A stretch of DNA of 13,761 nucleotides from an uncultured Collinsella sp. (GCA_937934355.1 CALGZY010000295.1:1-13761), one strand, 5' to 3'; shown: positions 5,837 to 13,598, counted from the first letter of the stretch. Numbers and translations are program-made. Notes: generated from the letters alone by a model not told the origin.

Positions 5837-6839
5837 ATATATGCTGGGAGCGCCAGGTGGTGGGGGTGGCGCCGGTGTATTGTTTGAAGGCTTGGGTGAA
5901 GGCGGCCTGCTGAGGGTAGCCTAGACGCTCTGCCACCTGCGCTATCGTGAGCGCGCTATCGGCCAAAAGGTCCTGTGCTCGCTCCATACGGCGTCTGCGA
6001 ATGTAGGCGCCCAGGGACTCGCCGGTTTGGGCCTTAAAAGTGGCGCACAGCTTGGAGCGGCTTGTGTAGAGCCTCTCAGCCACCTCGTTGATACCCACAT
6101 GTCTGCCTTTGTCGAGCGAGCGCTCAATCATTGCCGTTGCTTCTTCGGCAATGGTTATGCTGACGCGTGTTTCTGCCGCCTGCCGCGCCTGCTTGTGGGC
6201 CGCGCGCGAACAGGCGAGCTCCGCGACCATGGTCTCCACGATGCCTTGCATATAGACGTGTCCGCCTACGGTGCGGGCGCGGTCCTCGTTAATCCGGCGC
6301 AGCGTGTGGCATATGGCAGACGTCGCTTCCTCGTGCCATGACTCTGCAAACGCCTCAAAGATTCCCGCGAACTCGGTGGGATAGCGGTGCTCCAGTTCGT
6401 CAAAATATCCAGGCAAAAAGAGCACCGAGCGCGAGTGATAGAGCTCCCCCGCAAACAGCGGGCTTAATTCCTCGCCACAGCTATCTTGGATAAAGCTGCA
6501 AACGGCATTGTTTGGCCACGGTCCATGCAATGGTTTGAGGTTCGCGGGCGTTATGCCAGCCTCGGGCATGCATGTAAGTGTGGGCGCGCTGACCTCGCTC
6601 ACGCAGGCATATGGCTCGGGTGTGTATTCGGCCAGGTACATATCGTGCGTCGGGGTGATGAAATGCTCCATGACGATGCAGGCAGGGGAGAGGAGCATGA
6701 TCCATGCGCGCCCGTGCGCCCGATCGTTTGCCACCTCGCCGGTAAGGACAGCGCCCTTGCCGGAAAGCTCCAGGCCAAACTGCTCAAACTGTGGTGCGTA
6801 GAGCTCGGTTATGTCGGTCGCTGCCCGCCGTATTTGCAA
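5835..6839 (-). CDS. AraC-family regulator, divergent from the ABC transporter
   Basis: A 334-residue transcription regulator. The C-terminal third carries the paired AraC/XylS helix-turn-helix motifs: helix one around 248-270 (INEVAERLYTSRSKLCATFKA) and helix two around 298-322 (TIAQVAERLGYPQQAAFTQAFKQYTG). The N-terminal 200 residues should sense an effector but I cannot name the fold. The start appears to be TTG, preceded by AAAGGGA (6851-6845) with five bases between; no ATG occurs before codon 47, which would remove part of the sensor. It is divergent from two ABC half-transporter genes across 114 bp. In yersiniabactin and pyochelin loci (YbtA, PchR) AraC proteins control adjacent siderophore genes, so control of the ABC pair by an imported metallophore is a reasonable inference, not shown by sequence alone. 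Confidence 0.88.
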   Translation of the reverse strand: MQIRRAATDITELYAPQFEQFGLELSGKGAVLTGEVANDRAHGRAWIMLLSPACIVMEHFITPTHDMYLAEYTPEPYACVSEVSAPTLTCMPEAGITPANLKPLHGPWPNNAVCSFIQDSCGEELSPLFAGELYHSRSVLFLPGYFDELEHRYPTEFAGIFEAFAESWHEEATSAICHTLRRINEDRARTVGGHVYMQGIVETMVAELACSRAAHKQARQAAETRVSITIAEEATAMIERSLDKGRHVGINEVAERLYTSRSKLCATFKAQTGESLGAYIRRRRMERAQDLLADSALTIAQVAERLGYPQQAAFTQAFKQYTGATPTTWRSQHI

Positions 6840-6882
6840 AAGCGTCCCTTTCCTTTGCAGAAACGTCCACGCCTGGCTTGAT

Positions 6883-6900
6883 TGTGAGCCATGGCTAACA
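6883..6900. promoter_or_regulatory. Operator-like dyad in the AraC/ABC divergent region
   Basis: TGTGAGCCATGGCTAACA is symmetric at 16 of 18 positions, with the perfect core AGCCATGGCT. TTGAT (6878-6882) and ATCAA (6902-6906) extend the symmetry with a one-base offset. It lies between a possible -35 (TTGTGA, 6882-6887) and -10 (AATGAT, 6905-6910), 17 bases apart, of the ABC operon. Read on the minus strand, its GTTAGCCATGGCTCAC recurs with 3 changes upstream of the metal ATPase unit. It is a candidate site for a metalloregulator or for the AraC protein. Confidence 0.5.
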
Positions 6901-6953
6901 CATCAATGATAAGTTCATTACGGTTAACTCTCAAGCCGTTAGAAAGGAATCTC

Positions 6954-8780
6954 ATGGCAAAGGGATCAAAAAGGGAAGGTGGAGGCATCGGCGAGTTGCT
7001 CGCGTATGCCGGTGACCGCAAATTCCTAACGTATTTGGGCATGGCGCTCTCGGCGCTCTCGCAGCTGCTGAGCTTTGGCCCGTACGTGTGCATTTGGCTT
7101 GTCGCTCGCGACCTGATCGCCGTGGCACCTAACTGGAGCGAAGCCTGCGACATCGCGATGTATGGCTGGTGGGCCGTGGGGTTTGCGCTGGCAAGCATCG
7201 TAGCTTATTTCGTGGGGCTCATGTGCACGCACCTGTCTGCGTTTCGCTGCGCGTCCAATATCCGCAAGACTACGAGCGAGCACCTGCTTAAGCTGCCGCT
7301 CGGCTACTTTGACACGCACGCCACCGGTGAGCTGCGCCGTATTGTAGACGGATGCGCCGCCTCCACCGAGACCCTGCTCGCGCACATGCTGCCCGATATC
7401 GCCGCCGCCGCCGCCATGGTCGTGGGCTTGCTCGTGCTGCTTTTCGCCCTCGATTGGCGCTTGGGCGCGGCATGCCTTATCTCGGTCGTCGTTTCGTTTG
7501 GCGCCATGGCCACCATGATGAGCGGCGAAGGAGCCGAGTTCATGAAGGCCTACATGGGAGCGCTGGTCAAGATGAACAAGACCGGCACCGAATACGTACG
7601 CGGCATCCCCGTGGTCAAGGTGTTTCAGCAGACGGTCTACTCCTTTAAGGCCTTCCACGATGCAATCGCCGAATACGCCGACATGGCGCAAAACTATGCG
7701 GGCACGTTCTGCCGAGGTCCGCAGGTACTCAACCTTACCGCGCTCAATGGTCTTGTGGCATTCCTGTTGCCCGTGGCGTTGCTGTTGGCGCCAGGCGAGA
7801 CGGACTTCGCGCATTTTATGACCAACTTCACGTTTTACGCGATATTTTCGGCCGTAGTACCGACGGCCATGACCAAGCTCATGTTTGTGGGCGAGGCCTC
7901 TCAGATGAGTGCCGATTCGTTGGCTCGTATTCGAAGCGTCATGGATTCCAAGCAGCTTTCCGTGCCCGCACAACCCAAGCACCCTGCCGGCGGCGACGTG
8001 CGATTTGAGGACGTGAGCTTTACGTACGAAGGTGCCGAAGCACCTGCCGTTAGCCATGTAAGTTTCAGCGTTTCCGCTGGTAGCACCCTCGCCCTGGTGG
8101 GTCCCTCTGGTGGCGGTAAGTCAACCTGCGCAAGCCTGATCCCGCGTTTTTGGGATGTTTCCTCGGGTCGAGTGCTCGTAGGCGGTGTGGACGTTCGCGA
8201 TATGGATCCGCACGAGCTTATGGACCAGGTCGCCTTCGTGTTCCAGACCAACCAGCTGTTCCGGCAAACACTTGCCGATAACGTGCGCGCCTCCAAGCCT
8301 ACGGCCACTGACGACGAAGTGCGTGCGGCCCTCTCCGCAGCTCAGTGCGACGACATTGTGGCCAAGCTCCCACAGGGCATCAACACCATGCTCGGTGCCG
8401 GCGGAGCATATCTTTCGGGCGGCGAGGTCCAGCGCGTGGCGCTCGCCCGCGCGATCCTTAAAGACGCGCCTATCGTGGTGCTCGACGAGGCCACGGCGTT
8501 TGCCGATCCCGAGAACGAGGCGCTCATCCAACGTGCTTTTAGCAAACTGGCGGCGGGTCGCACGGTCATTATGATTGCGCACCGACTCTCGACTGTAGTG
8601 GGCGCAGACCAAATCGTGGTGCTCAACCAGGGCAGCGTGCAGGAGTCGGGTACCCATGCCGAGCTGCTGTCCCAAGAGGGTCTGTATGCGAAGATGTGGG
8701 CCGAATACGAACAGGCCGCGAGCTGGAAAATCACTGCAGCGACCGCGGATGCCGCCGTCACGAAGGGAGGCGAGGCCTAA
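6954..8780 (+). CDS. ABC half-transporter, IrtA/YbtP-like, first subunit
   Basis: A 608-residue fusion of six membrane helices (about 24-305) and a nucleotide-binding domain. Walker A is GPSGGGKST (383-391), the Q-loop Gln431 (FVFQTN), the signature LSGGE (487-491), Walker B IVVLDE with Glu512, and the switch His543. The D-loop TAFADPENE replaces the common TASLDPEN; that form is typical of siderophore-linked half-transporters such as IrtA and YbtP, which import ferric metallophores despite an exporter-type fold. ATG at 6954 follows AAAGGA (6943-6948) by five bases; the in-frame ATG at 6891 lies inside the operator-like dyad and has no binding site. It abuts the second half-transporter gene with no gap, so the pair should form a heterodimer. 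The transport direction and substrate are inferred; drug or peptide export cannot be excluded. Confidence 0.9.
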   Translation: MAKGSKREGGGIGELLAYAGDRKFLTYLGMALSALSQLLSFGPYVCIWLVARDLIAVAPNWSEACDIAMYGWWAVGFALASIVAYFVGLMCTHLSAFRCASNIRKTTSEHLLKLPLGYFDTHATGELRRIVDGCAASTETLLAHMLPDIAAAAAMVVGLLVLLFALDWRLGAACLISVVVSFGAMATMMSGEGAEFMKAYMGALVKMNKTGTEYVRGIPVVKVFQQTVYSFKAFHDAIAEYADMAQNYAGTFCRGPQVLNLTALNGLVAFLLPVALLLAPGETDFAHFMTNFTFYAIFSAVVPTAMTKLMFVGEASQMSADSLARIRSVMDSKQLSVPAQPKHPAGGDVRFEDVSFTYEGAEAPAVSHVSFSVSAGSTLALVGPSGGGKSTCASLIPRFWDVSSGRVLVGGVDVRDMDPHELMDQVAFVFQTNQLFRQTLADNVRASKPTATDDEVRAALSAAQCDDIVAKLPQGINTMLGAGGAYLSGGEVQRVALARAILKDAPIVVLDEATAFADPENEALIQRAFSKLAAGRTVIMIAHRLSTVVGADQIVVLNQGSVQESGTHAELLSQEGLYAKMWAEYEQAASWKITAATADAAVTKGGEA

Positions 8781-10538
8781 ATGTTCGCCTCATTCCAAAA
8801 GAAGTATTTCCTATCCGATAAAGGCGTCGCCGGCGTAAAACGCGGCATTTTCTGGACCACGCTCACCAATCTCATCACCATGGCCGGCATGGGCTTTTTA
8901 TTCCTGGTTATGGCCGGCTTTGTCGAGCATCTCGTCAGCGGGGCTGACCTGCCGGATGCCCTGCCGATCGTGGGCGGCCTCCTGGTCTTTTTCGTGATGC
9001 TTTTTGCCTCTAACTGGCAGCAGTATTACTACACTTACTGCATCTTTTACGAGGAGTGCGGCAAGCAGCGTATGGAGATCGCCGAGCGCTTGCGCAAACT
9101 GCCGCTGTCGTTTTCTGGTCGTCGTGATCTGGCCGATTTAACCGAGACCATCATGGGTGACGTCCAGGCCATGGAGCACGCCTACAGCCACGTGCTGGGA
9201 GAGCTTTGGGGTGCCATCATCGCAAGCGCCATTGTATTCGTGGCGTCGCTGTTCTTTTGCTGGCAGCTGGCGATTGCGGCGTTTTGGAGCGTTCCCGTGG
9301 CCTTTGCCGTGCTGTATCTAACATGCGGCCCCATGACTCCGGTGTTCGATCGCGTGCGTGCCGAGAAGGTCAAGGTTACCGAGGCTATTCAAGAGACGCT
9401 CGACTGCGTTCGCGAGATCCGCGCCACCAACCAGGAGGCTCATTATCTTGAGGGACTCAACGCCGTGATCGATGCCGAGGAGCGCGAGACCACCAAGGGC
9501 GAGCTCGCTAACGGGCTTTTGGTCAACTCCGCCTTTGTCATCCTGCGTCTGGGCATTGCCACCACGCTGGTTACGGGCGCCGCGGTGGTCGCCTCCGGGC
9601 AGGTCGACTTTTTGGTGATGTTTGCCTTCCTACTTATGGTGAGCCGTATCTATGCGCCCTTTGACCAGGCGTTAATGTTAATGTCCGAGCTGTTTGCCGC
9701 CGAGTCGTCTGCCAAGCGCATGCGTTCCATCATGGAAGAGCCTGTGGCGCGGGGCAGCGAGAAATTTGAGCCCGTGGGCCACGATGTGGTGTTCGATCAC
9801 GTGGCATTTGGCTATGGTGCGGGCGAGGACGGCCGCGCCGGCGAGAAAGTTCTTACCGATGTGAGCTTTACCGCCAAGGAAGGCGAGGTTACGGCACTGG
9901 TCGGTCCTTCGGGTTCCGGTAAGTCTACGGTGAGCCGCCTGGCCGCGCGCTTTTGGGATGCCACCGAAGGCACGGTCACCGTGGGTGGCGTGGATGTTGC
10001 GAGTGTGGATCCCGAGGTGCTGCTGCGCGACTACGCCATCGTGTTCCAAGACGTGCTGCTCTTTGACGACACGGTGATGGGAAACATCCGCCTCGGGCGT
10101 CGCGACGCCACCGATGAGGAAGTGCTTGCGGCCGCGCGTGCCGCCAACTGCGACGAGTTTGTGAGTCGTATGCCGCAGGGCTACGACACCATGATCGGCG
10201 AGAACGGTTCCAAGCTGTCCGGCGGCGAGCGCCAGCGCATCTCTATCGCCCGCGCGCTGCTCAAAGACGCGCCCATCGTGCTGTTGGACGAGGCGACGGC
10301 AAGCTTGGATGTAGAGAACGAGACCGTGGTACAGCAGGCACTCTCCCGTCTGCTTGCAGGTAAGACGGTTATCGTTATTGCCCACCGTATGCGTACGGTG
10401 GAAAATGCCGACAAAATCGTTGTGCTCAAGGATGGAGTGGTTGCCGAACAGGGCACTCCGGCGCAGCTCAAGGCAGCAGGCGGAGAATTCGCCCGCATGG
10501 TTGCGCTGCAAAAGGAGTCGGCGGACTGGCAGCTGTAG
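8781..10538 (+). CDS. ABC half-transporter, IrtB/YbtQ-like, second subunit
   Basis: A 585-residue partner with six membrane helices (about 24-290) and a C-terminal ATPase domain. Walker A GPSGSGKST (375-383), Q-loop Gln423 (VFQDVLLF), signature LSGGERQR (479-486), Walker B IVLLDE with Glu504, standard D-loop ASLDVEN and switch His535 are all intact. The start ATG immediately follows the TAA of the first subunit; GGGAGG (8765-8770) inside the upstream gene is the likely ribosome binding site. The two subunits differ in D-loop and signature (LSGGEVQR versus LSGGERQR), a common feature of heterodimeric transporters. No periplasmic-type binding protein or permease is nearby, which fits the IrtAB/YbtPQ arrangement. 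Confidence 0.9.
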   Translation: MFASFQKKYFLSDKGVAGVKRGIFWTTLTNLITMAGMGFLFLVMAGFVEHLVSGADLPDALPIVGGLLVFFVMLFASNWQQYYYTYCIFYEECGKQRMEIAERLRKLPLSFSGRRDLADLTETIMGDVQAMEHAYSHVLGELWGAIIASAIVFVASLFFCWQLAIAAFWSVPVAFAVLYLTCGPMTPVFDRVRAEKVKVTEAIQETLDCVREIRATNQEAHYLEGLNAVIDAEERETTKGELANGLLVNSAFVILRLGIATTLVTGAAVVASGQVDFLVMFAFLLMVSRIYAPFDQALMLMSELFAAESSAKRMRSIMEEPVARGSEKFEPVGHDVVFDHVAFGYGAGEDGRAGEKVLTDVSFTAKEGEVTALVGPSGSGKSTVSRLAARFWDATEGTVTVGGVDVASVDPEVLLRDYAIVFQDVLLFDDTVMGNIRLGRRDATDEEVLAAARAANCDEFVSRMPQGYDTMIGENGSKLSGGERQRISIARALLKDAPIVLLDEATASLDVENETVVQQALSRLLAGKTVIVIAHRMRTVENADKIVVLKDGVVAEQGTPAQLKAAGGEFARMVALQKESADWQL

Positions 10539-10599
10539 GACTGTGGCAAGGGCGGGGGCGGATACCCGTGGGAGTGCGGATTTGCGTCGTGGTGGGTGA

Positions 10600-10635
10600 A
10601 CCGCCGAGTACCGGGCGGTCTGGACCGCATGTTTT
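10600..10635 (+). terminator. Weak terminator candidate after the ABC operon
   Basis: Two mutually exclusive hairpins overlap: ACCGCC/GGCGGT (10600-10619) and GCGGT-CTGG-ACCGC (10615-10628). The second is followed by ATGTTTTC. Both stems are short, so some read-through into the ATPase unit is possible. Confidence 0.35.
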
Positions 10636-10641
10636 CAAAAA

Positions 10642-10671
10642 GTTAGCCATAGTTGACCAAATAGTTATACT
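10642..10671 (+). promoter_or_regulatory. Promoter of the small membrane protein/ATPase unit with operator-like site
   Basis: TATACT (10666-10671) is a good -10; TTAGCC (10643-10648), 17 bases upstream, is a poor -35 that would suit an activated or regulated promoter. GTTAGCCATAGTTGAC (10642-10657) covers that -35 and matches 13 of 16 bases of the minus-strand site in the AraC/ABC region. Two adjacent 12-base units beginning ATAGTT (10649 and 10661) lie across the promoter. Confidence 0.5.
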
Positions 10672-10693
10672 AAACTAGTCTCAAAAGTGTGCT

Positions 10694-10745
10694 CGAGCAA
10701 ACTTGTTTACTCGGGTGCTGAGGCACCGTGCCGCAGTTGTTGCGG
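10694..10745 (+). promoter_or_regulatory. Structured 5' leader of the small protein/ATPase mRNA
   Basis: CGAGCAAACTTGTTTACTCG (10694-10713) is symmetric at 16 of 20 positions just after the expected transcription start. It is followed by two small hairpins, GGTGC-TGAG-GCACC (10714-10727) and CCGCA-GTTGT-TGCGG (10731-10745), the latter ending two bases before the AAGGGAG ribosome binding site. Either DNA operator or RNA structure is possible. Confidence 0.3.
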
Positions 10746-10761
10746 AAAAGGGAGACACATC

Positions 10762-11007
10762 ATGAAGAAGTCCACGTTTAACACCCTGCTTGTTGGTGGC
10801 GGTTTTCTGCTCGGCACGGCCGGCATCAAGCTGCTCACCAGCGCTCCGGTAAAGAACGCCTGCGTGCAGGGCATCGCGTGCGGCATGCGCATCAAGAACG
10901 GCTACCAGGACATGGTCGAGCAGGCCAAGGCCAATGTCGATGACATGGTTGCCGAGGCGGCCTACATCACCCAGAGCGAGGCCGCTGCTGACGAGGCAGC
11001 CGAGTAG
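10762..11007 (+). CDS. DUF6110/PacL-like small membrane protein, partner of the metal ATPase
   Basis: An 81-residue protein with a glycine-rich N-terminal membrane segment (about 8-26, LLVGGGFLLGTAGIKLL), then a short loop, a helical stretch GIACGMRIKNGYQDMVEQ, and DDMVAEAAYI near the end. This order resembles the DUF6110 family of Firmicutes and Coriobacteria, and also DUF1490 (PacL) proteins of mycobacteria, which anchor beside P-type ATPases such as CtpC and support metal efflux. The mycobacterial PacL1 tail has a His/Asp metal-binding motif; none is seen here, where the tail is Ala/Glu/Asp. The ATG follows AAGGGAG (10748-10754) by seven bases; longer in-frame starts would begin in the leader structure. 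The ATPase starts 18 bases downstream, so co-expression is clear. Family assignment is from memory of conserved residues; the chaperone role is inferred. Confidence 0.75.
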   Translation: MKKSTFNTLLVGGGFLLGTAGIKLLTSAPVKNACVQGIACGMRIKNGYQDMVEQAKANVDDMVAEAAYITQSEAAADEAAE

Positions 11008-11025
11008 CACTCCCAGGCACAAACT

Positions 11026-13101
11026 ATGAGATTCTCGATTATCAGCGAGATCCCCGGCAGGACCCGTCTTCAGTTGGCGGGTCCTGTGCCAGAGAGTGAT
11101 CTCGATGCGCTTCTTAAGCTTGGCGGCGACATTGACGGCGTGCGCAAAGTGCGCGTGTATGGCCGCATTGGCCAGATGGCGCTCGAATACGACGAGCGGT
11201 GTCGTGCGGGCGTGCTCGACGCCTTGGGTGCGCTCGATGCCCAGGCCATTGCCGACGCAAAGACGGGTTACGTGATGCAGCTTGAGCCGCGCAAGCACAA
11301 GCTCGTCATGGATCTTGCCACACTTATCGGCGCCCACTACGCGCGCCGCTGGTTCTTACCGACGCCGCTGCGTGCGGTGTTTGTCGTGGCCGGTTACATG
11401 GCATTTTTGCGCGCTGCCCTTCATGAGCTGGCGCAGACGCGCCTGACCGTTCCTGTGCTCGACGCTTCGGCCATCGGCATTTCGTTCGTCAAGCGTGATG
11501 TCGACACCGCGGGCCAGACGATGTTCCTGCTCAACGTGGGCGAGCTGCTCGAGGACTACACCCGCGCCATGAGCGAAAACGAGCTCATTAACTCGCTGCT
11601 CGACGTACCCGACAAGGCGCAAAAGGTTGTCGGCGACACCGAGGTAAGCGTTGCCGCCACCGAGCTTGAGCCCGGCGATCTGGTCGCCGTACGCACTGGC
11701 ATGTCCATCTGCATCGACGGTGTTGTCGAGCAGGGGAGCGCTATGGTCAACCAGGCGACCCTGACTGGCGAGCCGCTGGCCGTCGAGCGCAGCGTGGGCG
11801 ACGACGTGTTCGCCGGTACCGTCGTGGAAGACGGCGGCATCTTGGTGCGCGTGCGCGCCAATACGGCGCAAACCAAACTGCGCTCAATCGTCTCGCTCGT
11901 GCAGACAGCCGACTCGCTCAAGTCCGAAGGCCAGTCGCATATGGAGGACCTTGCCAACAAGATCGTCCCGTGGAACTTCCTGCTCGCGGGCCTTGTCGCG
12001 CTCACCACGCGCAGCCTCATCAAGACCTCAGCGGCGCTGATGGTCGATTACTCGTGCGCGCTCAAGCTCACGGGTTCCGTTGCCGTCATGACCGCCATGA
12101 GCGATGCCGCAAAGATGGGCGTCATGGTCAAGGGCGCCAAGTACTTTGAGTCGTTTGCCAAGGCCGACACCATTGTGTTTGATAAGACCGGCACGCTCAC
12201 CGAGGCGCAGCCGCGTCTTGCCTGCGTGCTGACCACCGATGGCTGGAGCGAGGACGAAGTCCTGCGTCTTTCCGCTTGCTTGGAGGAGCATTTCCCGCAT
12301 CCGGTGGCACGCGCCGTGGTCAATGCGGCACGCGAGCGCGGGCTCGAGCATCGCGAGCGTCACGCTGCGGTCGAGTACATCGTGGCGCACGGCATCGCTT
12401 CGTCCATTGAGGGGCGTCGCGCGATTATCGGCTCGGCGCACTTTGTATTCGACGATGAGGGCGCGCAGCTCGAGTCCGACATTAAGGAGCAGATCGAGTC
12501 CCAGATGCAGGGCCTGTCGCCGCTGTATCTGGCGGTCGATGGCAAGGTCGTCGGCGTGCTCGGTATCGAGGACCCGCTTAAGCCCGGGGTCCGCGAGGCC
12601 ATCGCCGACCTGCATGCGTTGGGCGTTAAGCACGTGGTCATGCTCACGGGCGACTCGGAGCGCACGGCCGAGCGCATTGCTCGCGAGGCAGGTGTCGACG
12701 AGTTTAAGGCCGAGCTGCTGCCCGAGGACAAGTACGCGTATGTTGAGCGCATTAAGGGCGAGGGGCGGCACGTTGCCATGGTGGGCGACGGCGTCAACGA
12801 TTCGCCGGCGCTCGGTTTGGCCGACGTGGGGCTGGCCATGGGCGGCGGAAGCGACATCGCCAAGGAGGTCGCCGATATCATCCTGACCGACACGGATCTC
12901 GCTGCGATCGTGCGCCTGCGCCGCATGAGCCAGGGCCTCATTGATCGTCTGACGAGCTCCTACTCTAAGGTGATGCTCACCAACTCAGCGCTGTTGGCAT
13001 TGGGTATTACCGGCATGATTACTCCGCAGACGTCGTCACTGCTGCACAACGGCTCAACGATCGCCTACAGCCTGGGCAACGCAAAGGCGTACCTCCGTTA
13101 G
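11026..13101 (+). CDS. P1B-type heavy-metal ATPase with HMA_2-like N-terminal domain
   Basis: A 691-residue metal pump. The first 80 residues (ISEIPGRTRLQL onward) form an HMA_2-like fold without the CxxC metal site. Then come membrane helices, the actuator TGE (247-249), a membrane motif DYSCALKL with Cys344 where most relatives have CPC, the phosphorylated Asp386 in DKTGT, the HP motif His425-Pro426 that marks P1B pumps, and the hinge GDGVND (587-592). All catalytic parts are present, so it should work. The SCA motif and absent CxxC prevent a firm metal call: Zn, Mn, Fe or Cd are possible. The ribosome binding site is weak (AGG, 11015-11017), suggesting dependence on translation of the small upstream protein. 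Length is normal for the HMA_2 group, and pairing with DUF6110-like proteins is a known layout. Confidence 0.93.
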   Translation: MRFSIISEIPGRTRLQLAGPVPESDLDALLKLGGDIDGVRKVRVYGRIGQMALEYDERCRAGVLDALGALDAQAIADAKTGYVMQLEPRKHKLVMDLATLIGAHYARRWFLPTPLRAVFVVAGYMAFLRAALHELAQTRLTVPVLDASAIGISFVKRDVDTAGQTMFLLNVGELLEDYTRAMSENELINSLLDVPDKAQKVVGDTEVSVAATELEPGDLVAVRTGMSICIDGVVEQGSAMVNQATLTGEPLAVERSVGDDVFAGTVVEDGGILVRVRANTAQTKLRSIVSLVQTADSLKSEGQSHMEDLANKIVPWNFLLAGLVALTTRSLIKTSAALMVDYSCALKLTGSVAVMTAMSDAAKMGVMVKGAKYFESFAKADTIVFDKTGTLTEAQPRLACVLTTDGWSEDEVLRLSACLEEHFPHPVARAVVNAARERGLEHRERHAAVEYIVAHGIASSIEGRRAIIGSAHFVFDDEGAQLESDIKEQIESQMQGLSPLYLAVDGKVVGVLGIEDPLKPGVREAIADLHALGVKHVVMLTGDSERTAERIAREAGVDEFKAELLPEDKYAYVERIKGEGRHVAMVGDGVNDSPALGLADVGLAMGGGSDIAKEVADIILTDTDLAAIVRLRRMSQGLIDRLTSSYSKVMLTNSALLALGITGMITPQTSSLLHNGSTIAYSLGNAKAYLR

Positions 13102-13125
13102 CAGACGTGTCCGCCCACGTTATCT

Positions 13126-13171
13126 GGCCTGCGCCTGGACGGCATCGGTGTCGTCCAGGCGCAGGCCTTTT
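13126..13171 (+). terminator. Strong intrinsic terminator of the ATPase unit
   Basis: A perfect 16-bp stem (GGCCTGCGCCTGGACG with CGTCCAGGCGCAGGCC) encloses a 10-nt loop and is followed by TTTT, 24 bases after the ATPase stop. It separates the metal unit from the toxin-antitoxin locus. Confidence 0.92.
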
Positions 13172-13175
13172 GCAT

Positions 13176-13224
13176 TTGACCATTTGCTAGCTTCTTTATA
13201 TATTGTTGCTAGCAAGGCTAGCAA
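13176..13224 (+). promoter_or_regulatory. Toxin-antitoxin promoter with three GCTAGC boxes
   Basis: TTGACC (13176-13181) and TATATT (13199-13204) are exactly 17 bases apart, each one base from consensus. GCTAGC occurs at 13186-13191 in the spacer and at 13208-13213 and 13217-13222 over the expected start. The middle box sits in the perfect palindrome TTGCTAGCAA (13206-13215). This is the usual layout of an autoregulated toxin-antitoxin promoter bound by a ribbon-helix-helix antitoxin. Confidence 0.75.
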
Positions 13225-13244
13225 TTGAAGGGAGCGGGATCGAC

Positions 13245-13598
13245 GTGGGTGCTGCTAGTGGCATGGCGCAGGTGAACGTTCGCGTGAATCGCTAGGTCAA
13301 GGACCATGCGGAGGAAGCGTTGCGGCTTTCGGGCGCCTCGCTGCCCGAGCTTATCAAAAAGGTCGTAGCGAAGGTTGCACAGGGCGGCGGTTCGTGCGAA
13401 GAGGTGTTGTCGGCCGTTGACGACCAACTGCCTAGTGCTGGTGCCACCTCGCCGTTCGCCGCATCGTGGGCGGCGGCGGATCAGCTTTACGCGGACCTGG
13501 GCATTGCTACGTCGCCCGTATCCGACGATCGCGATTGGGACACAATCTATTCCGAAGCCATGGACGAGCGCTATCGCCAAAAGGGGATGATCCTGTGA
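13245..13598 (+). pseudogene. RelB/DinJ-like antitoxin interrupted by an in-frame TAG
   Basis: Read through, the frame gives 117 residues beginning MGAASGMAQVNVRVNR, then TAG at codon 17 (13293-13295), then VKDHAEEALRLSGASLPELIKKVV. This is a ribbon-helix-helix antitoxin pattern: the N-terminal strand binds DNA, helices follow, and the C-terminal region (DWDTIYSEAMDERYR) should cover the toxin. The GTG start follows AAGGGAG (13228-13234) by ten bases. The stop falls where relatives often have Ser or another polar residue, so TCG to TAG by one change is plausible. After the stop, TTG at 13320 has GGAGG (13310-13314) five bases upstream and opens a 92-residue frame to 13598, so a shortened antitoxin lacking the DNA-binding strand could be made. 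It overlaps the toxin start by four bases. Sequencing error or a real lesion cannot be told apart here. Confidence 0.75.

Noticed and set aside
6891..6953. ATG at 6891 as start of the first ABC subunit
   Set aside because: It sits in the centre of the operator-like palindrome with no ribosome binding site; the in-frame ATG at 6954 has AAAGGA at correct spacing.
10653..10658. TTGACC as the -35 of the ATPase unit promoter
   Set aside because: Only seven bases separate it from the TATACT -10, too few for a sigma-70 type promoter.
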